Source of the DNA: Sphingosinicella microcystinivorans
GTDB lineage: Bacteria; Pseudomonadota; Alphaproteobacteria; Sphingomonadales; Sphingomonadaceae
Assembly (NCBI RefSeq): GCF_003634215.1
Contig: NZ_RBWX01000011.1
Location: forward strand, 1-64,000
DNA: 64,000 bases
Direction of reading: 5' to 3'
The position numbers and the translations under genes are program-made. A model generated the notes under the pieces. It was not told where the DNA came from, did no database searches, and was given only the letters and a program-made list of their open reading frames with translations. Shown in pieces: positions 9,021-17,999 of this stretch. The first letter of the stretch is position 1, and every line of letters starts with the position of its first letter.

Positions 9021-10361
9021 TCAGTTGAGCGCAGGCTCTCCGATCCCGGCCGGAGCAGCGCCAGCCTGCTCGCTGTGGTTGCGTTCCTCGATCAGGCGCT
9101 GCAGGCGGGCGTGGGTGAACCAGCACAGCCACATCGCGCCGATTCCGAACAGCGCCGCCACGAGAAAGAAGCCCGCCCAGCCGCTCCAAGCCGCGATGAA
9201 CCCGCCGATTGCCGCCGCGATGGTCTGGCCGATCCGCGAAATCGCCGATCCGATCGAATAGTCCGTGCCTGCCTGCAAGGCCGACGCGTAGCCAAGCCGC
9301 AGGTTGACGAAGGTGACGTAGAACATCGACAGGACGAAGAAGGGCAGGAAGGTCACCAGTATCGCGACAGGCGCGCTGATCGCGGCCTTGGTGAAGGCAA
9401 GATAGGCCACGGGCAAGGTGGCAGGGATGATCGCGACCATGAGCACGAACATCAACCGGCGCTCGCCGAGGCGGCCGACCAGGCGCGCGCTCGACAGCGA
9501 CCCCAGCACAGTGGCGGCCAGCAACACGGTCCCGACCATCGCGCCGATCTCTCCTACTCCGAAACCGAGATCGATCAGGAAGGGACCGACCATCGGGAAC
9601 ATCAGGCCGGTGTAGAGACCGCCGGCGAGCACGAACGGAATGATGATGTAGCTGTCGCGACGCCGGAAGAAGCGGACCAGCGGCTGGATGAGCGCCGCCG
9701 CGCCCCCTTCGCGCGCTTCCTGCGCGCGCTGGAGCTGGGCCTTGTCGACCCTTTCCTTCCGGAAGAAAGCCGGGGTGATGAACACGAGCATCAGCAGGGC
9801 GGAAACGCAAACCGCCACCTGCCACCCAAACCGGTCATAGACGATGGCAAGCCCCGCCAGCGCGGCGAACTGCCCCGCCGCCTCGAACACCGTGTTCATC
9901 GCTGCGGCGGTCGGTCGCTCGCTCTTGGTCACATTGTCGACGACGTAGGCGTCGATCGCCACCTCCTGCGTCGCGGTGAACATAGACTTCACGAACAGGA
10001 TGCCGACGATTATGAACAGATAGGCCTCGGTCGGCTCGAACAGCGCCAGCGACATATAGGCGAGCACCGCGATGAAGGTGCACGGGATGAACCACGACCG
10101 GCGCGGCCCGATGCGCGGCGACCAGTAGCTGTCGACGACCGGCGCGATCGCCCAGCGAACCCAATAGGGGATGATGGCCAGGCTGAAGAGCCAGAACTTC
10201 TCCAGCGCCAGACCCTGTTCCCGGTACAGCGTGGGCATCAGACCCGCCGCGAAACCCGCCGGGAAGGTTTGGGCCATGTACATGAAGGCAATGACCGTCA
10301 GCTTGGGCCAGTCGGCCCGTGTTTCCGATGCGGTAACGCCGCTCTCACCATCATTGCTCAT
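9021..10361 (-). CDS. MFS transporter, AmpG/MlrD-like
   Basis: This 446-residue protein has about twelve predicted membrane helices. The stretch TATQEVAIDAYVVDNV is the hallmark of the AmpG / PUCC-type branch of the major facilitator superfamily. AmpG imports anhydro-muropeptides, and MlrD, linked to microcystin uptake, belongs to the same group. The protein should therefore carry a peptide-like or amino-sugar-like compound across the inner membrane. It starts 37 bases after the end of the large serine hydrolase gene, in the same direction, and should share its promoter with operator site 2. The ligand cannot be read from the sequence. Confidence 0.85.
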   Translation of the reverse strand: MSNDGESGVTASETRADWPKLTVIAFMYMAQTFPAGFAAGLMPTLYREQGLALEKFWLFSLAIIPYWVRWAIAPVVDSYWSPRIGPRRSWFIPCTFIAVLAYMSLALFEPTEAYLFIIVGILFVKSMFTATQEVAIDAYVVDNVTKSERPTAAAMNTVFEAAGQFAALAGLAIVYDRFGWQVAVCVSALLMLVFITPAFFRKERVDKAQLQRAQEAREGGAAALIQPLVRFFRRRDSYIIIPFVLAGGLYTGLMFPMVGPFLIDLGFGVGEIGAMVGTVLLAATVLGSLSSARLVGRLGERRLMFVLMVAIIPATLPVAYLAFTKAAISAPVAILVTFLPFFVLSMFYVTFVNLRLGYASALQAGTDYSIGSAISRIGQTIAAAIGGFIAAWSGWAGFFLVAALFGIGAMWLCWFTHARLQRLIEERNHSEQAGAAPAGIGEPALN

Positions 10362-10398
10362 TGCCGCCCCCTACGCCGCGTGATGTTTCTGCCGATCT

Positions 10399-12555
10399 TC
10401 AGAAGTAAAAGGTCAGCAGTTCCGATTGATAGGAAAGGAACACCCAGACCATCAGCGGAAGAAGCGCCAGCGTTGCGACGATCCGGACGATCAAGCCGAG
10501 TTCCCGCCTGACCCAGAGCCGCACGACAAAAATCAGCGCGACCAGGGTGAGCACAAGGCTGATGATGGGCAGGATGAATACCGGCTCCAGCCCGAGATCA
10601 TCGAAGCCATAGGTCAGATTCACCGGCAACGTAGTGTACAAGGTGTAGATGAACTGTCCCAGAAACCAGATCCCGGCGACAGACGCCCCCACCAGCGCCC
10701 ATATGGCCGGATGACTCCAGAAGCGGGTGGTCACCTCGCGCTTGAAAACACGCTGGCGGACCAGTCTGCCGACCCCGTAGAGCAATGCCAGCACGGCCGT
10801 CGCCGCCATGCCGATACCGGCGAACCCAAGGAGAAGCTTGAAGTTGTCGCCGCTTTTCCAGTCCGGGATGCGGGTCAGGATGAAACTGTGGTTCTGCAGG
10901 TTCGCCTTGATCGCCCGGCCCCGGCCCGACTCGTCGGTCACGATCACCAGCGAGTCGGTCAGCAGCTCGCCGATCTGACCGGGCTTGCCTTCGCCGACCT
11001 TGCGGAACACGCCGTCGCCCTGCGGCGCATAGATGGCCGGCCCGCCGCCGAAGAAGAATGACGGGAAGTCGATTTTCACCAGACCATCGGGCGTGACCGA
11101 GACCTCATATTGCCCGAAGAGGGGCCAGACGAGCTGCATCGGCGTCGGTTCGTCGAACCGGAAAGAGGTGTAGGGACCTGCCAGCTTCCTGAGTTCGGAA
11201 ATCGGGACATCCTTCTTCGTCACCGTCTCCGTCTGGCGCGGAAACGCCGTGTCGAGGATGTCGTTCGTGAAGCGGCGGTAGAAGGTGTCGTTGTCGCCCG
11301 TGTAGCTCAGGAAGAAGGCGAAGCCATATTCGGGGAAGAACTGCATCGTCGAATCGGTGCCGCGATAGTCGCCCGAATGACCGTAATAGGCCACTCCGTT
11401 GCGGATGCCTTCCTTGAAGGGCACGCGGAAGCCGGGCATCAGCTCGCCATTGCTGCCACGGGTCTTGTGCATCTCGTTGTAGGACTTCTGGCTCAGGAAC
11501 CGCCGGCCATTGAACATGCCGTTGCCCATATGCATCAGCATGTAGTTCTTCATGCCGTTCGCCGAAATCGCGATCGAGCTTGGCGGGTAGAGATTGCGGA
11601 TGAAGTCCCCGTAGGTCTTGTACTCGCCCGTGTCCTCATCATAGACATAAGGGACCACGAAGTTGCCGGCCTTGCGGAACTTCTCCACGCGCTCGTTACC
11701 GGGGATGTTCAGCACGGCATATTTGATGTTCAGCGGATCGAAGACCTGCTGTTGCAGCCAATCCTGATATTCCTGGCCGCTGATTTCCTCGATGCCGGCG
11801 GCAGCCATCGAAATGCAGATATTGCAATATTCGTAAAACTCTCCGGGAGGCGCGCCCTGCTCGTTCAGATATTCCCGGATGACGGGACGAATTTTTTCGA
11901 ACTTTTCGACGCTGGGAGCGGTACTGTTGAGGAAAAGGTCCCGAAATCCGCTGCGGTGCATCAACACATCGCGGAAAGTGACGGGCCGCTCATCGAAGCG
12001 GATCTTCTTCTCAAGCTCGATGGACGGAACCCGGTTGGCAACCGAATCGTCCAGCGAAACCTTGCCCTGGTCAACCAGCCGCATGAAGGCCGTTCCAAGA
12101 AAGGTCTTGGAGATCGAAGCGACTTGGAACATGTCGGTCTCGGGATTGATCGGTTCGCCGGTCTTCAGGTCCTTCACGCCATAGCCGCGCTGGAAGATGA
12201 CCTCGCCGTCCTTGATCGCTAGGAACACCGCGCCGACGAGATGCTCCTCCTTCATTTTTGCGCCCAGGTTGCGGTCGACATAGGCCTCGAGAGCTGCAGG
12301 ATCACTGAATAGCGGCGGCACCGGCTCGCCAGCGGGGCGCGGCTTGTTGTCGGAATATACGGTCCAGCGCCCCGCGCCGTCCTCGCCGGCAGCCCTGGCC
12401 ACAAAAAATGCCACGACCGTCGCGATCGCCAGCAGGAGCGCCACCCAAACCAGCCGTTCGAAGCCGATCGGGCCGACAGTCCGCATGTAACGCATGAGCG
12501 GGCGTTCGGTGGATCCGGGACGCCGTCCTGTCATGCTCGCATGGGATTTGATCAT
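10399..12555 (-). CDS. Large membrane-anchored serine hydrolase (beta-lactamase family, MlrB-like fold)
   Basis: This 718-residue protein has an N-terminal membrane anchor (RLVWVALLLAIATVVAFFVA), a periplasmic class C beta-lactamase/DD-peptidase-type domain and a C-terminal block of about four membrane helices. All three catalytic motifs are intact: SISK, YCN (in YEYCNICI) and HSG (in YGHSGDYRG). A domain between about residues 430 and 560 resembles the beta-barrel tail of D-aminopeptidase-type members. Such enzymes cleave D-amino-acid amides, esters or cyclic peptides outside the cytoplasm. The operon partner is the AmpG-like transporter, so hydrolysis in the periplasm followed by import is a reasonable model. 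Operator site 2 precedes it. Confidence 0.85.
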   Translation of the reverse strand: MIKSHASMTGRRPGSTERPLMRYMRTVGPIGFERLVWVALLLAIATVVAFFVARAAGEDGAGRWTVYSDNKPRPAGEPVPPLFSDPAALEAYVDRNLGAKMKEEHLVGAVFLAIKDGEVIFQRGYGVKDLKTGEPINPETDMFQVASISKTFLGTAFMRLVDQGKVSLDDSVANRVPSIELEKKIRFDERPVTFRDVLMHRSGFRDLFLNSTAPSVEKFEKIRPVIREYLNEQGAPPGEFYEYCNICISMAAAGIEEISGQEYQDWLQQQVFDPLNIKYAVLNIPGNERVEKFRKAGNFVVPYVYDEDTGEYKTYGDFIRNLYPPSSIAISANGMKNYMLMHMGNGMFNGRRFLSQKSYNEMHKTRGSNGELMPGFRVPFKEGIRNGVAYYGHSGDYRGTDSTMQFFPEYGFAFFLSYTGDNDTFYRRFTNDILDTAFPRQTETVTKKDVPISELRKLAGPYTSFRFDEPTPMQLVWPLFGQYEVSVTPDGLVKIDFPSFFFGGGPAIYAPQGDGVFRKVGEGKPGQIGELLTDSLVIVTDESGRGRAIKANLQNHSFILTRIPDWKSGDNFKLLLGFAGIGMAATAVLALLYGVGRLVRQRVFKREVTTRFWSHPAIWALVGASVAGIWFLGQFIYTLYTTLPVNLTYGFDDLGLEPVFILPIISLVLTLVALIFVVRLWVRRELGLIVRIVATLALLPLMVWVFLSYQSELLTFYF

Positions 12556-12601
12556 GGCAATTCGGCCTTCTCTGTGTCTTGGGCGCGTGAACTTCGAAAA
12601 A

Positions 12602-12619
12602 ATAGAATATCAATTCTAA
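12602..12619. promoter_or_regulatory. Candidate TetR operator, site 2
   Basis: ATAGAATATCAATTCTAA matches 13 of 14 conserved positions. It lies 47 bases before the start of the large serine hydrolase gene. Confidence 0.75.
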
Positions 12620-12676
12620 TTGTAGGTGCAACTGAATAAATCGGATGGCCACAGCGGAGGCCAGCGGGCCGGTGCT

Positions 12677-13727
12677 TCAGGCAATGCCGCTCACTGCATC
12701 GCGGATGATCTCGACGGCCCCTAGCATGTGGTCGCGGCGGACGTTGAGGTGGAACACCGCACGCATCGCATAGGGCGAAACTGGGAGGATCTTCAGTCCC
12801 TTCGCCGCGCACCACTCGGACACCGCCTCCGCGACCGGCGAGGCGAGGCGGAAGCGCACGATATTGGTCTGAACGCGCGCCAGGTCGATCTGCACCGCAT
12901 CGATCTCTGCCAGCCTCTCCGCGAAGGCGCGGGCATGGGCATGATCCTCCGCGAGGCGGTCGCGATGATGGTCGAGACTGTGCAGCGCCGCCGCCGCGAG
13001 GATGCCGGTCTGGCGCATGCCGCCGCCGAACAGATGCTTGATTCGCCGGGCGCGTTCGACATCCCCTGCGCTGCCCGCGAGTGCCGACCCGGCCGGCGCA
13101 CCCAGACCCTCGGAAAACATACGCTGACGGTGTCAAAGGAAGCCGCGATGCGGTCGGCGCCGACGCCGCTCGCGACGCTGGCGTTCCAGAGCCGCGCCCC
13201 GTCGAGATGCAGCGCGAGGCCGGCCCGGCGGCCGCCGACGCATCCAGCGCCGCTTGCGGCCACACCGTTCCGCCCGAGGAATTGTGGGCGTTCTCCAGAC
13301 AGAGCACTCGCGCGACCGGGTGCATCCGTTGCGGCGAAAAACGATGCGGCCGGTAGATTTGCGCCTCGATGTCGTTTGGGATCATGATGCCGCCAGCGGT
13401 CTCCACGCGCAGCAGGCTGATGCCAGACAATGCCGCGGGACCGCCGCTTTCCCAGTCGGCGATATGCGAGGCGGCGTCGACGATCGCGGCCTCGCCATTG
13501 CCGGCGTGCAACCGGAGCGCGATCTGGTTGGCCATCGTCCCGGTCGGCACGAAAACGGCCGCTTCCTTGCCGAGTTCGTCCGCGACCCTCCGTTCGAGCG
13601 CGATCGTGGCGGGATCGTCGTCATAAACATCGTCGCCCACTTCTGCCGCGGCCATCGCCGCCCGCATCGCGTCGGTCGGTTTGCTGCATGTGTCGCTGCG
13701 CAGATCGATTGCGGTATCGTTATTCAC
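12677..13727 (-). pseudogene. Low-specificity threonine aldolase family, frameshifted and missing the PLP lysine
   Basis: The start is GTG 13727 (NNDTAIDLRSDTCSKPT), typical of the beta-eliminating-lyase / L-threonine aldolase family. The frame changes near 13205-13225, before AGLALHLDGARLWN, and again near 13108-13116. At the second point the expected SKGLGAP, whose Lys binds PLP, reads SEGLGAP. The remainder (GGGMRQTGILAAAAL and the C-terminus) is well kept. Repaired length would be about 350 residues, as in the family. The codon before GGT is GAG whichever base was lost, so the catalytic Lys is really absent. The gene is dead, or at best has lost PLP chemistry. It is divergent from the HpcH-type aldolase across operator site 3. 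Confidence 0.85.
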
Positions 13728-13750
13728 ACGCCGGCTTGCCCATGCTAGCA

Positions 13751-13768
13751 ATAGAATGTTATTTCGAT
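13751..13768. promoter_or_regulatory. Candidate TetR operator, site 3
   Basis: ATAGAATGTTATTTCGAT matches 12 of 14 conserved positions. It lies between the divergent threonine-aldolase pseudogene (start 13727) and the HpcH/HpaI aldolase gene (start 13813). Confidence 0.65.
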
Positions 13769-13812
13769 TTTGGACCTGCCGCCTGCGGATGGCAAGACGG
13801 GAAGAAGCGGAC

Positions 13813-14601
13813 ATGACGGGCCTGCCCTCGCCACTGGAGATTGCTGCTGCATTCCGCGACCGCGTGAGGGCGCGGGACAGGCTGACGGGCACGTTCGTGA
13901 AAACGCCCTCCCCCCACATCGTCGAGATCATCGGCCATACGGGGGTCGACTTCATCGTGCTGGACGGCGAGCACGCTCCGTTCGATCGTACCGCCCTCGA
14001 TACGTGCCTGATGGCCGCCATGAGCGTCGGGCTTCCTGCCCTGGTGCGCATGCCCGGCGGCGATCGCCCCTTGATCGGCGCGGCGCTCGATCTTGGAGCC
14101 GCCGCGATCGTCGCGCCGCACGTGCCCGACGCGGATCAGGCGCGTGCGATCGTCCGCGCAGCGCGATTCGCCGAGGGCGACCGGGGCGTCTCCCCCTCGA
14201 CGCGGGCCGGTCGCTATGGCGGCATGGGCGCGGCCGACTATATCGCCGCATCCGACGCCGCCACCGGCATCTGGGCGCAGATCGAGGACCCTGACGCGGT
14301 CGCCGCGCTCGACGACATCGCCGCTGTAGCGGGCATCGACTGCCTGTTCGTGGGACGCGTCGATCTGGCCCACGCGCTTGGCGCGGCGCACGTGAACGAT
14401 CCGGCGGTCGACCGCGCCGTGGCCGCCGCCATCCGGGCTGCCGACACGGCAGGCCTGCCGACGGCCATTTTCGCCGCGTCGGTCGAGGAAGCGCGGGCCT
14501 GGCGCGAACGGGGCGCGGCGGTCATCGTGCTGGCCACCGATCAGGCGATGCTGCGTACCGCGCTGAGCCGCGACGTGGCGACGCTCCGCGCGCCCGGATA
14601 A
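13813..14601 (+). CDS. HpcH/HpaI family class II aldolase
   Basis: This 262-residue protein resembles HpcH/HpaI-type metal-dependent aldolases, which split hydroxy-oxo acids into pyruvate and an aldehyde. The family markers are IGHTGVDFIVLDGEHAP, with the metal/active-site region, and the later GIDCLFVGRVDLAHALG. Such enzymes usually end meta-cleavage or deoxy-sugar-acid pathways. ATG 13813 was chosen because the longer in-frame version would run back through operator site 3. It is followed after 28 bases by an SDR gene, probably in one transcript. The natural substrate is unknown. Confidence 0.85.
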   Translation: MTGLPSPLEIAAAFRDRVRARDRLTGTFVKTPSPHIVEIIGHTGVDFIVLDGEHAPFDRTALDTCLMAAMSVGLPALVRMPGGDRPLIGAALDLGAAAIVAPHVPDADQARAIVRAARFAEGDRGVSPSTRAGRYGGMGAADYIAASDAATGIWAQIEDPDAVAALDDIAAVAGIDCLFVGRVDLAHALGAAHVNDPAVDRAVAAAIRAADTAGLPTAIFAASVEEARAWRERGAAVIVLATDQAMLRTALSRDVATLRAPG

Positions 14602-14629
14602 CATTGTCGAAGGGAGTGGAAAGCGCCGC

Positions 14630-15397
14630 ATGATGAGAGGATTCCAGCTCGACGGACAGGTCGGGGCGATCACGGGAGGGGCGAGCGGCATCGGGCTCGC
14701 GACGGCCAGGATCATGGGCGAGGCAGGCGCGCGCATTGCCGTTCTGGACGTCAACGAAGCGGCGACGGCCGCCGCCGCCGAGGCACTTGCCGCGACCGGT
14801 ATCGAAGCCGTCGCCTGCCCGGTCGACGTGACCGACGAAGCCGCGATCTCCTCCGCGATGGACGGTCTGGTCGACCGTTTCGGCCGGCTCGATATCCTCG
14901 TGTCGAGCGCGGGCCGGGCGATCAGGCGTCCGGCGGTCGAACTTTCGGTCGAGGACTGGGACAAGGTGGTCGCGGTCAACATGACAGGACTGTTCCTGTG
15001 CGCGCGCCACGCGGCGCTGAGGATGATGAAGTCGGGCGGCGGGGCCATCGTCAACATCGCGTCGATCATGGGACTTTCGGGTGGCGGGGTATATCCCAAT
15101 GTCTCCTATCAGGCGACGAAGGGCGCGGTCGTGAACATGACCCGTGCGCTGGCGGTGGAATGGGCCGGCGACGGCATCCGCGTCAATGCCGTCGCGCCGA
15201 CCTATGTCAACACGCCGTTCATTCGTCCGCTGCTCGACGATCGCGACGTGATGCACAGGATCTACGATGCCACGCCGCTCCGGAAGATCGCCGAACCGGA
15301 AGACGTAGCCTATGCCGCGCTCTACCTGGCCAGCCCTGCGGCAGCGATGGTCACCGGTCATGTGCTGGCCGTGGACGGCGGCTTTCTGGCGCAGTGA
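14630..15397 (+). CDS. Short-chain dehydrogenase/reductase
   Basis: This is a classical SDR of 255 residues. The nucleotide motif is TGGASGIG near residue 16, the Asp after the second strand (VLDVNEA) favours NAD, VSSAGR stands in the NNAG position, and the catalytic Ser and YQATK are present (NIASIMG...SYQATKG). It ends with the usual VTGHVLAVDGGF motif. SDRs oxidise or reduce secondary alcohols and ketones. It follows the HpcH aldolase gene, so it may prepare that enzyme's hydroxy-oxo substrate. No substrate-specific feature is visible. Confidence 0.87.
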   Translation: MMRGFQLDGQVGAITGGASGIGLATARIMGEAGARIAVLDVNEAATAAAAEALAATGIEAVACPVDVTDEAAISSAMDGLVDRFGRLDILVSSAGRAIRRPAVELSVEDWDKVVAVNMTGLFLCARHAALRMMKSGGGAIVNIASIMGLSGGGVYPNVSYQATKGAVVNMTRALAVEWAGDGIRVNAVAPTYVNTPFIRPLLDDRDVMHRIYDATPLRKIAEPEDVAYAALYLASPAAAMVTGHVLAVDGGFLAQ

Positions 15398-15454
15398 CCC
15401 GCACGAACGGCGCCGCGGGAGCGATTGCGGCCACGCGCGCCGCCCCTCACAAAA

Positions 15455-15472
15455 ATATAATTCGATTTCGAT
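15455..15472. promoter_or_regulatory. Candidate TetR operator, site 4
   Basis: ATATAATTCGATTTCGAT matches 11 of 14 conserved positions and keeps the spacing. It lies before the paired acyl-CoA dehydrogenase genes, 58 bases after the SDR stop codon. Confidence 0.55.
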
Positions 15473-15564
15473 TTTTCTTGTAACGGACGCAAATGTGGAC
15501 GATCCTCCGCGACGTTCATGGCTGTGGTCGACCGATGTCCGGTCGGGTCCAGGGAGCGTGCAGA

Positions 15565-16728
15565 TTGACCGAAGACATCAACGATTTCCGCCGCAACGTC
15601 CGCGAATGGCTGGCTGACAATTGCCCGGAAGAGATGCGCACCCCCATGAAGGGCGAGTTCGACGCGCCCTGGGGCGGACGCGTTGCGCAGTTCGATTCCG
15701 ATGCGCAGAAAATGTGGTTCGACAGGATGGTGGAGCGCCGCTGGCTCGCGCCCGACTGGCCCGAGGAATATGGCGGCGCAGGCCTTTCCGCCGCGGCCGT
15801 CCAGGTGCTGGCGGAGGAGCTCAGACGCATCCGTGCGCGGCCCCCGATCCTGTCCGAGGGTCTGTGGATGATCGGCCCTGCCATCCTGCGGTTCGGGTCC
15901 GACGCGCAGAAGCGGGAGCATCTGCCCAGGATCGCGCGAGGCCAGATCCGCTGGTGCCAGGGCTTTTCGGAACCGGGCGCAGGATCAGACCTTGCGAGTC
16001 TCAAGACCCGTGCCGAGGACCGCGGCGATCATTGGCTGGTCAACGGCCAGAAGGTCTGGACCAGCTATGCGCATGATTCCGACTGGATGTTCTGCCTGGT
16101 GCGCTCCGAACCCGAGGCATCGAAGCGCGAGGGCATCAGTATTCTGCTGATCGACATGGAGACGCCGGGAATCGAGGCCCGCCCGATCAGGCTGATTTCG
16201 GGTCATGCCGACTTCTGCGAGACGTTCTTCGACGATGTCCGCGTCCCCAGGGACAACTTGCTGGGCGAGAGGGGGCGCGGCTGGAACATCGCGAAGTACA
16301 TTCTGTCGCACGAGCGGGAGATGATCGGCGGGTCCGAGTTCGAGGGCGTCACGCCCGCTCCCGGCGACCTCGGCGCAACGCTGCCCCGGGGGGAAGCGCC
16401 CGATGGCATGCTGCGCGCCGCGCTGGCGGACTATGACATCGATCTGATCGCCTATGAGGCGTTCAAGAAGCGCATGGCGGACGAGGTCACATCGGGCACC
16501 AGTCCGTTGCCGGCGATGCCCTCGGTGCTAAAAAATCTCGGCGCCGACTTGGAAATGCGTCGCAAGGAGCTGGCGATGAGCATCGGCGGCAGCGAGGCGC
16601 TGCGCTTCGACGAGGAGGGCGGCGCGGCGGCGCGGACCTGGCTGCGTTCCCGATCCAGCGCGATCGCTGGCGGCACCACCGAGGTTCAGTGGAACATCAT
16701 CGCCCGGGCCGCACTGGGCCTCAAATAG
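15565..16728 (+). CDS. Acyl-CoA dehydrogenase, subunit 1 of a probable heteromeric pair
   Basis: This is an acyl-CoA dehydrogenase of about 387 residues that introduces a double bond into an acyl-CoA using FAD. The flavin-binding stretch is WCQGFSEPGAGSDLASL, and the C-terminus SSAIAGGTTEVQWNIIARAALGL is typical. The start is uncertain: TTG 15565 follows GGGAG and gives the best N-terminus, but ATG 15493 and ATG 15535 are in frame. The second dehydrogenase gene begins 17 bases later. Adjacent, unequal ACAD genes usually encode alpha2beta2 enzymes, as in steroid side-chain degradation, acting on bulky acyl-CoAs. Electron acceptor genes (etfAB) are not in the window. Confidence 0.85.
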   Translation: MTEDINDFRRNVREWLADNCPEEMRTPMKGEFDAPWGGRVAQFDSDAQKMWFDRMVERRWLAPDWPEEYGGAGLSAAAVQVLAEELRRIRARPPILSEGLWMIGPAILRFGSDAQKREHLPRIARGQIRWCQGFSEPGAGSDLASLKTRAEDRGDHWLVNGQKVWTSYAHDSDWMFCLVRSEPEASKREGISILLIDMETPGIEARPIRLISGHADFCETFFDDVRVPRDNLLGERGRGWNIAKYILSHEREMIGGSEFEGVTPAPGDLGATLPRGEAPDGMLRAALADYDIDLIAYEAFKKRMADEVTSGTSPLPAMPSVLKNLGADLEMRRKELAMSIGGSEALRFDEEGGAAARTWLRSRSSAIAGGTTEVQWNIIARAALGLK

Positions 16729-16744
16729 ATCCTTATGCTGAAGA

Positions 16745-17890
16745 GTGAACGACGCCATGTTCAGTGAGCTAAGCCTGTCCCTGTCGGACGAAGAGCAGAT
16801 GGTGCGCGATACGGCCCTGGCGTTCTTTGGCGAGCACGCGGATGTGGCGCGCCTTCGCCGGCTTCGTGACAGGGAAGACGTCCGGCTTTACGAGCCGGAC
16901 GTCTGGAAAGCCGCTGCCGAGGCGGGTTTTGCCGGCTGCATCGCCAGCGAGGCCGACGGCGGTGCAGGTCTCGGCTATGTTGCCGCCGGGCTGATGCATT
17001 ATGCGATCGGCCGCAACCTTTCGCCCGTTCCCGCACTGTCTAGCGCGGTCCTCTCGCTCACCGCGCTGACCCGATGCGCTGCCGCGGCACGCTGGTCGGC
17101 GCATGTTGCCGCCATCGCCCGGGGCGACGCGATCGCGGCACTGGCCGTGGATGAGGTGCCCCGGCACGATCCGGAGCACATTGCGGCGCGCACGCGCGCA
17201 GGCGACGCGGGGTTCGTCATGACGGGCCGCAAGGTCTTCGTGCTCGACGGGCTGGGTGCCGACCTTTTTATCGTGGCAGCCCGCCTGGACGATCAGGGGC
17301 CGATCGGCCTGTTCCTCGTGCCGGCATCCGCGCCCGGTCTCGAGATTGCGCCGGTGAAGACGATCGACAGCCGCAACACCGCGCGCGTCGCGCTTCATGA
17401 GGTTGCAGTGCCGAAGAGCGCAATGCTGTCCGACGGCACCGACGGCCTTTGCGATCTGGTGCTTGACGCCGGTCGCGCCGCGCTCTCCGCGGAACTGGTC
17501 GGCATCGCCGAAAGCTGTTTCGCGCTAACGCTCGACCATCTCAAACAGCGCGAGCAGTTCGGCGTCCGGATCGGATCTTTTCAGGCCCTGCAACACCGGA
17601 TGGCGCATCTCTACTGCCAGATCGAGCTGGCGCGTTCCGTCTCGTTCGCGGCGCTGCGCGCGCTCGACGACGGCGCGGGCGAGCGGTCGCTGCTGGCGAG
17701 CGCGGCCAAGGCCAAGGCGGGAGCAGTGGCGCATCTGGCCGCCAACGAGGCGGTCCAGATGCACGGCGGCATCGGCATGACCGACGAGCATGACATCGGC
17801 CTCTATTTCAAGCGCGCACGCGCGGCGATGGAAACGCTCGGCGACACCTATTTCCATGCGAACCGCGTCGCCAGGCTGCTGAACTATTGA
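16745..17890 (+). CDS. Acyl-CoA dehydrogenase, subunit 2 of a probable heteromeric pair
   Basis: This acyl-CoA dehydrogenase-family protein has about 381 residues. It has the N-terminal helical domain (SDEEQMVRDTALAFF), a middle beta domain, and the C-terminal motif EAVQMHGGIGMTDEHDI close to the expected catalytic glutamate and FAD contacts. Its similarity to the preceding gene is low, as expected for alpha and beta chains of a heteromer. The start may be GTG 16745 or ATG 16757; neither has a strong ribosome-binding site. It is co-transcribed with the preceding gene. Together the pair would start beta-oxidation of the acyl chain activated by the island's acyl-CoA ligase or CaiB transferase. 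Confidence 0.85.
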   Translation: MNDAMFSELSLSLSDEEQMVRDTALAFFGEHADVARLRRLRDREDVRLYEPDVWKAAAEAGFAGCIASEADGGAGLGYVAAGLMHYAIGRNLSPVPALSSAVLSLTALTRCAAAARWSAHVAAIARGDAIAALAVDEVPRHDPEHIAARTRAGDAGFVMTGRKVFVLDGLGADLFIVAARLDDQGPIGLFLVPASAPGLEIAPVKTIDSRNTARVALHEVAVPKSAMLSDGTDGLCDLVLDAGRAALSAELVGIAESCFALTLDHLKQREQFGVRIGSFQALQHRMAHLYCQIELARSVSFAALRALDDGAGERSLLASAAKAKAGAVAHLAANEAVQMHGGIGMTDEHDIGLYFKRARAAMETLGDTYFHANRVARLLNY

Positions 17891-17924
17891 CGGGGGCGCG
17901 GCGTCGCTGCCGCCCGGACCGGAA

Positions 17925-17942
17925 ATAGAATAGACTTTCTAA
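17925..17942. promoter_or_regulatory. Candidate TetR operator, site 5
   Basis: ATAGAATAGACTTTCTAA matches 12 of 14 conserved positions. It lies 57 bases before the ketopantoate-reductase-like gene. Confidence 0.7.
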
Positions 17943-17999
17943 ATTCAGCAAAGTTCTGTTATGCAGACGCATGCGTTCGTGCAGCCGTGAGGGAGAGCC

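Noticed and set aside
11110-12222. Plus-strand open frame of 370 codons opposite the large serine hydrolase
   Set aside because: Low-complexity shadow translation. The minus strand has all three serine hydrolase motifs.
4934-12555. Annotating the locus as a true microcystin-degradation (mlr) cluster
   Set aside because: No MlrA-type CAAX protease is visible, the M81 and AmpG families are widespread, and there are many additional CoA and ring-cleavage genes. Only family resemblance can be claimed.
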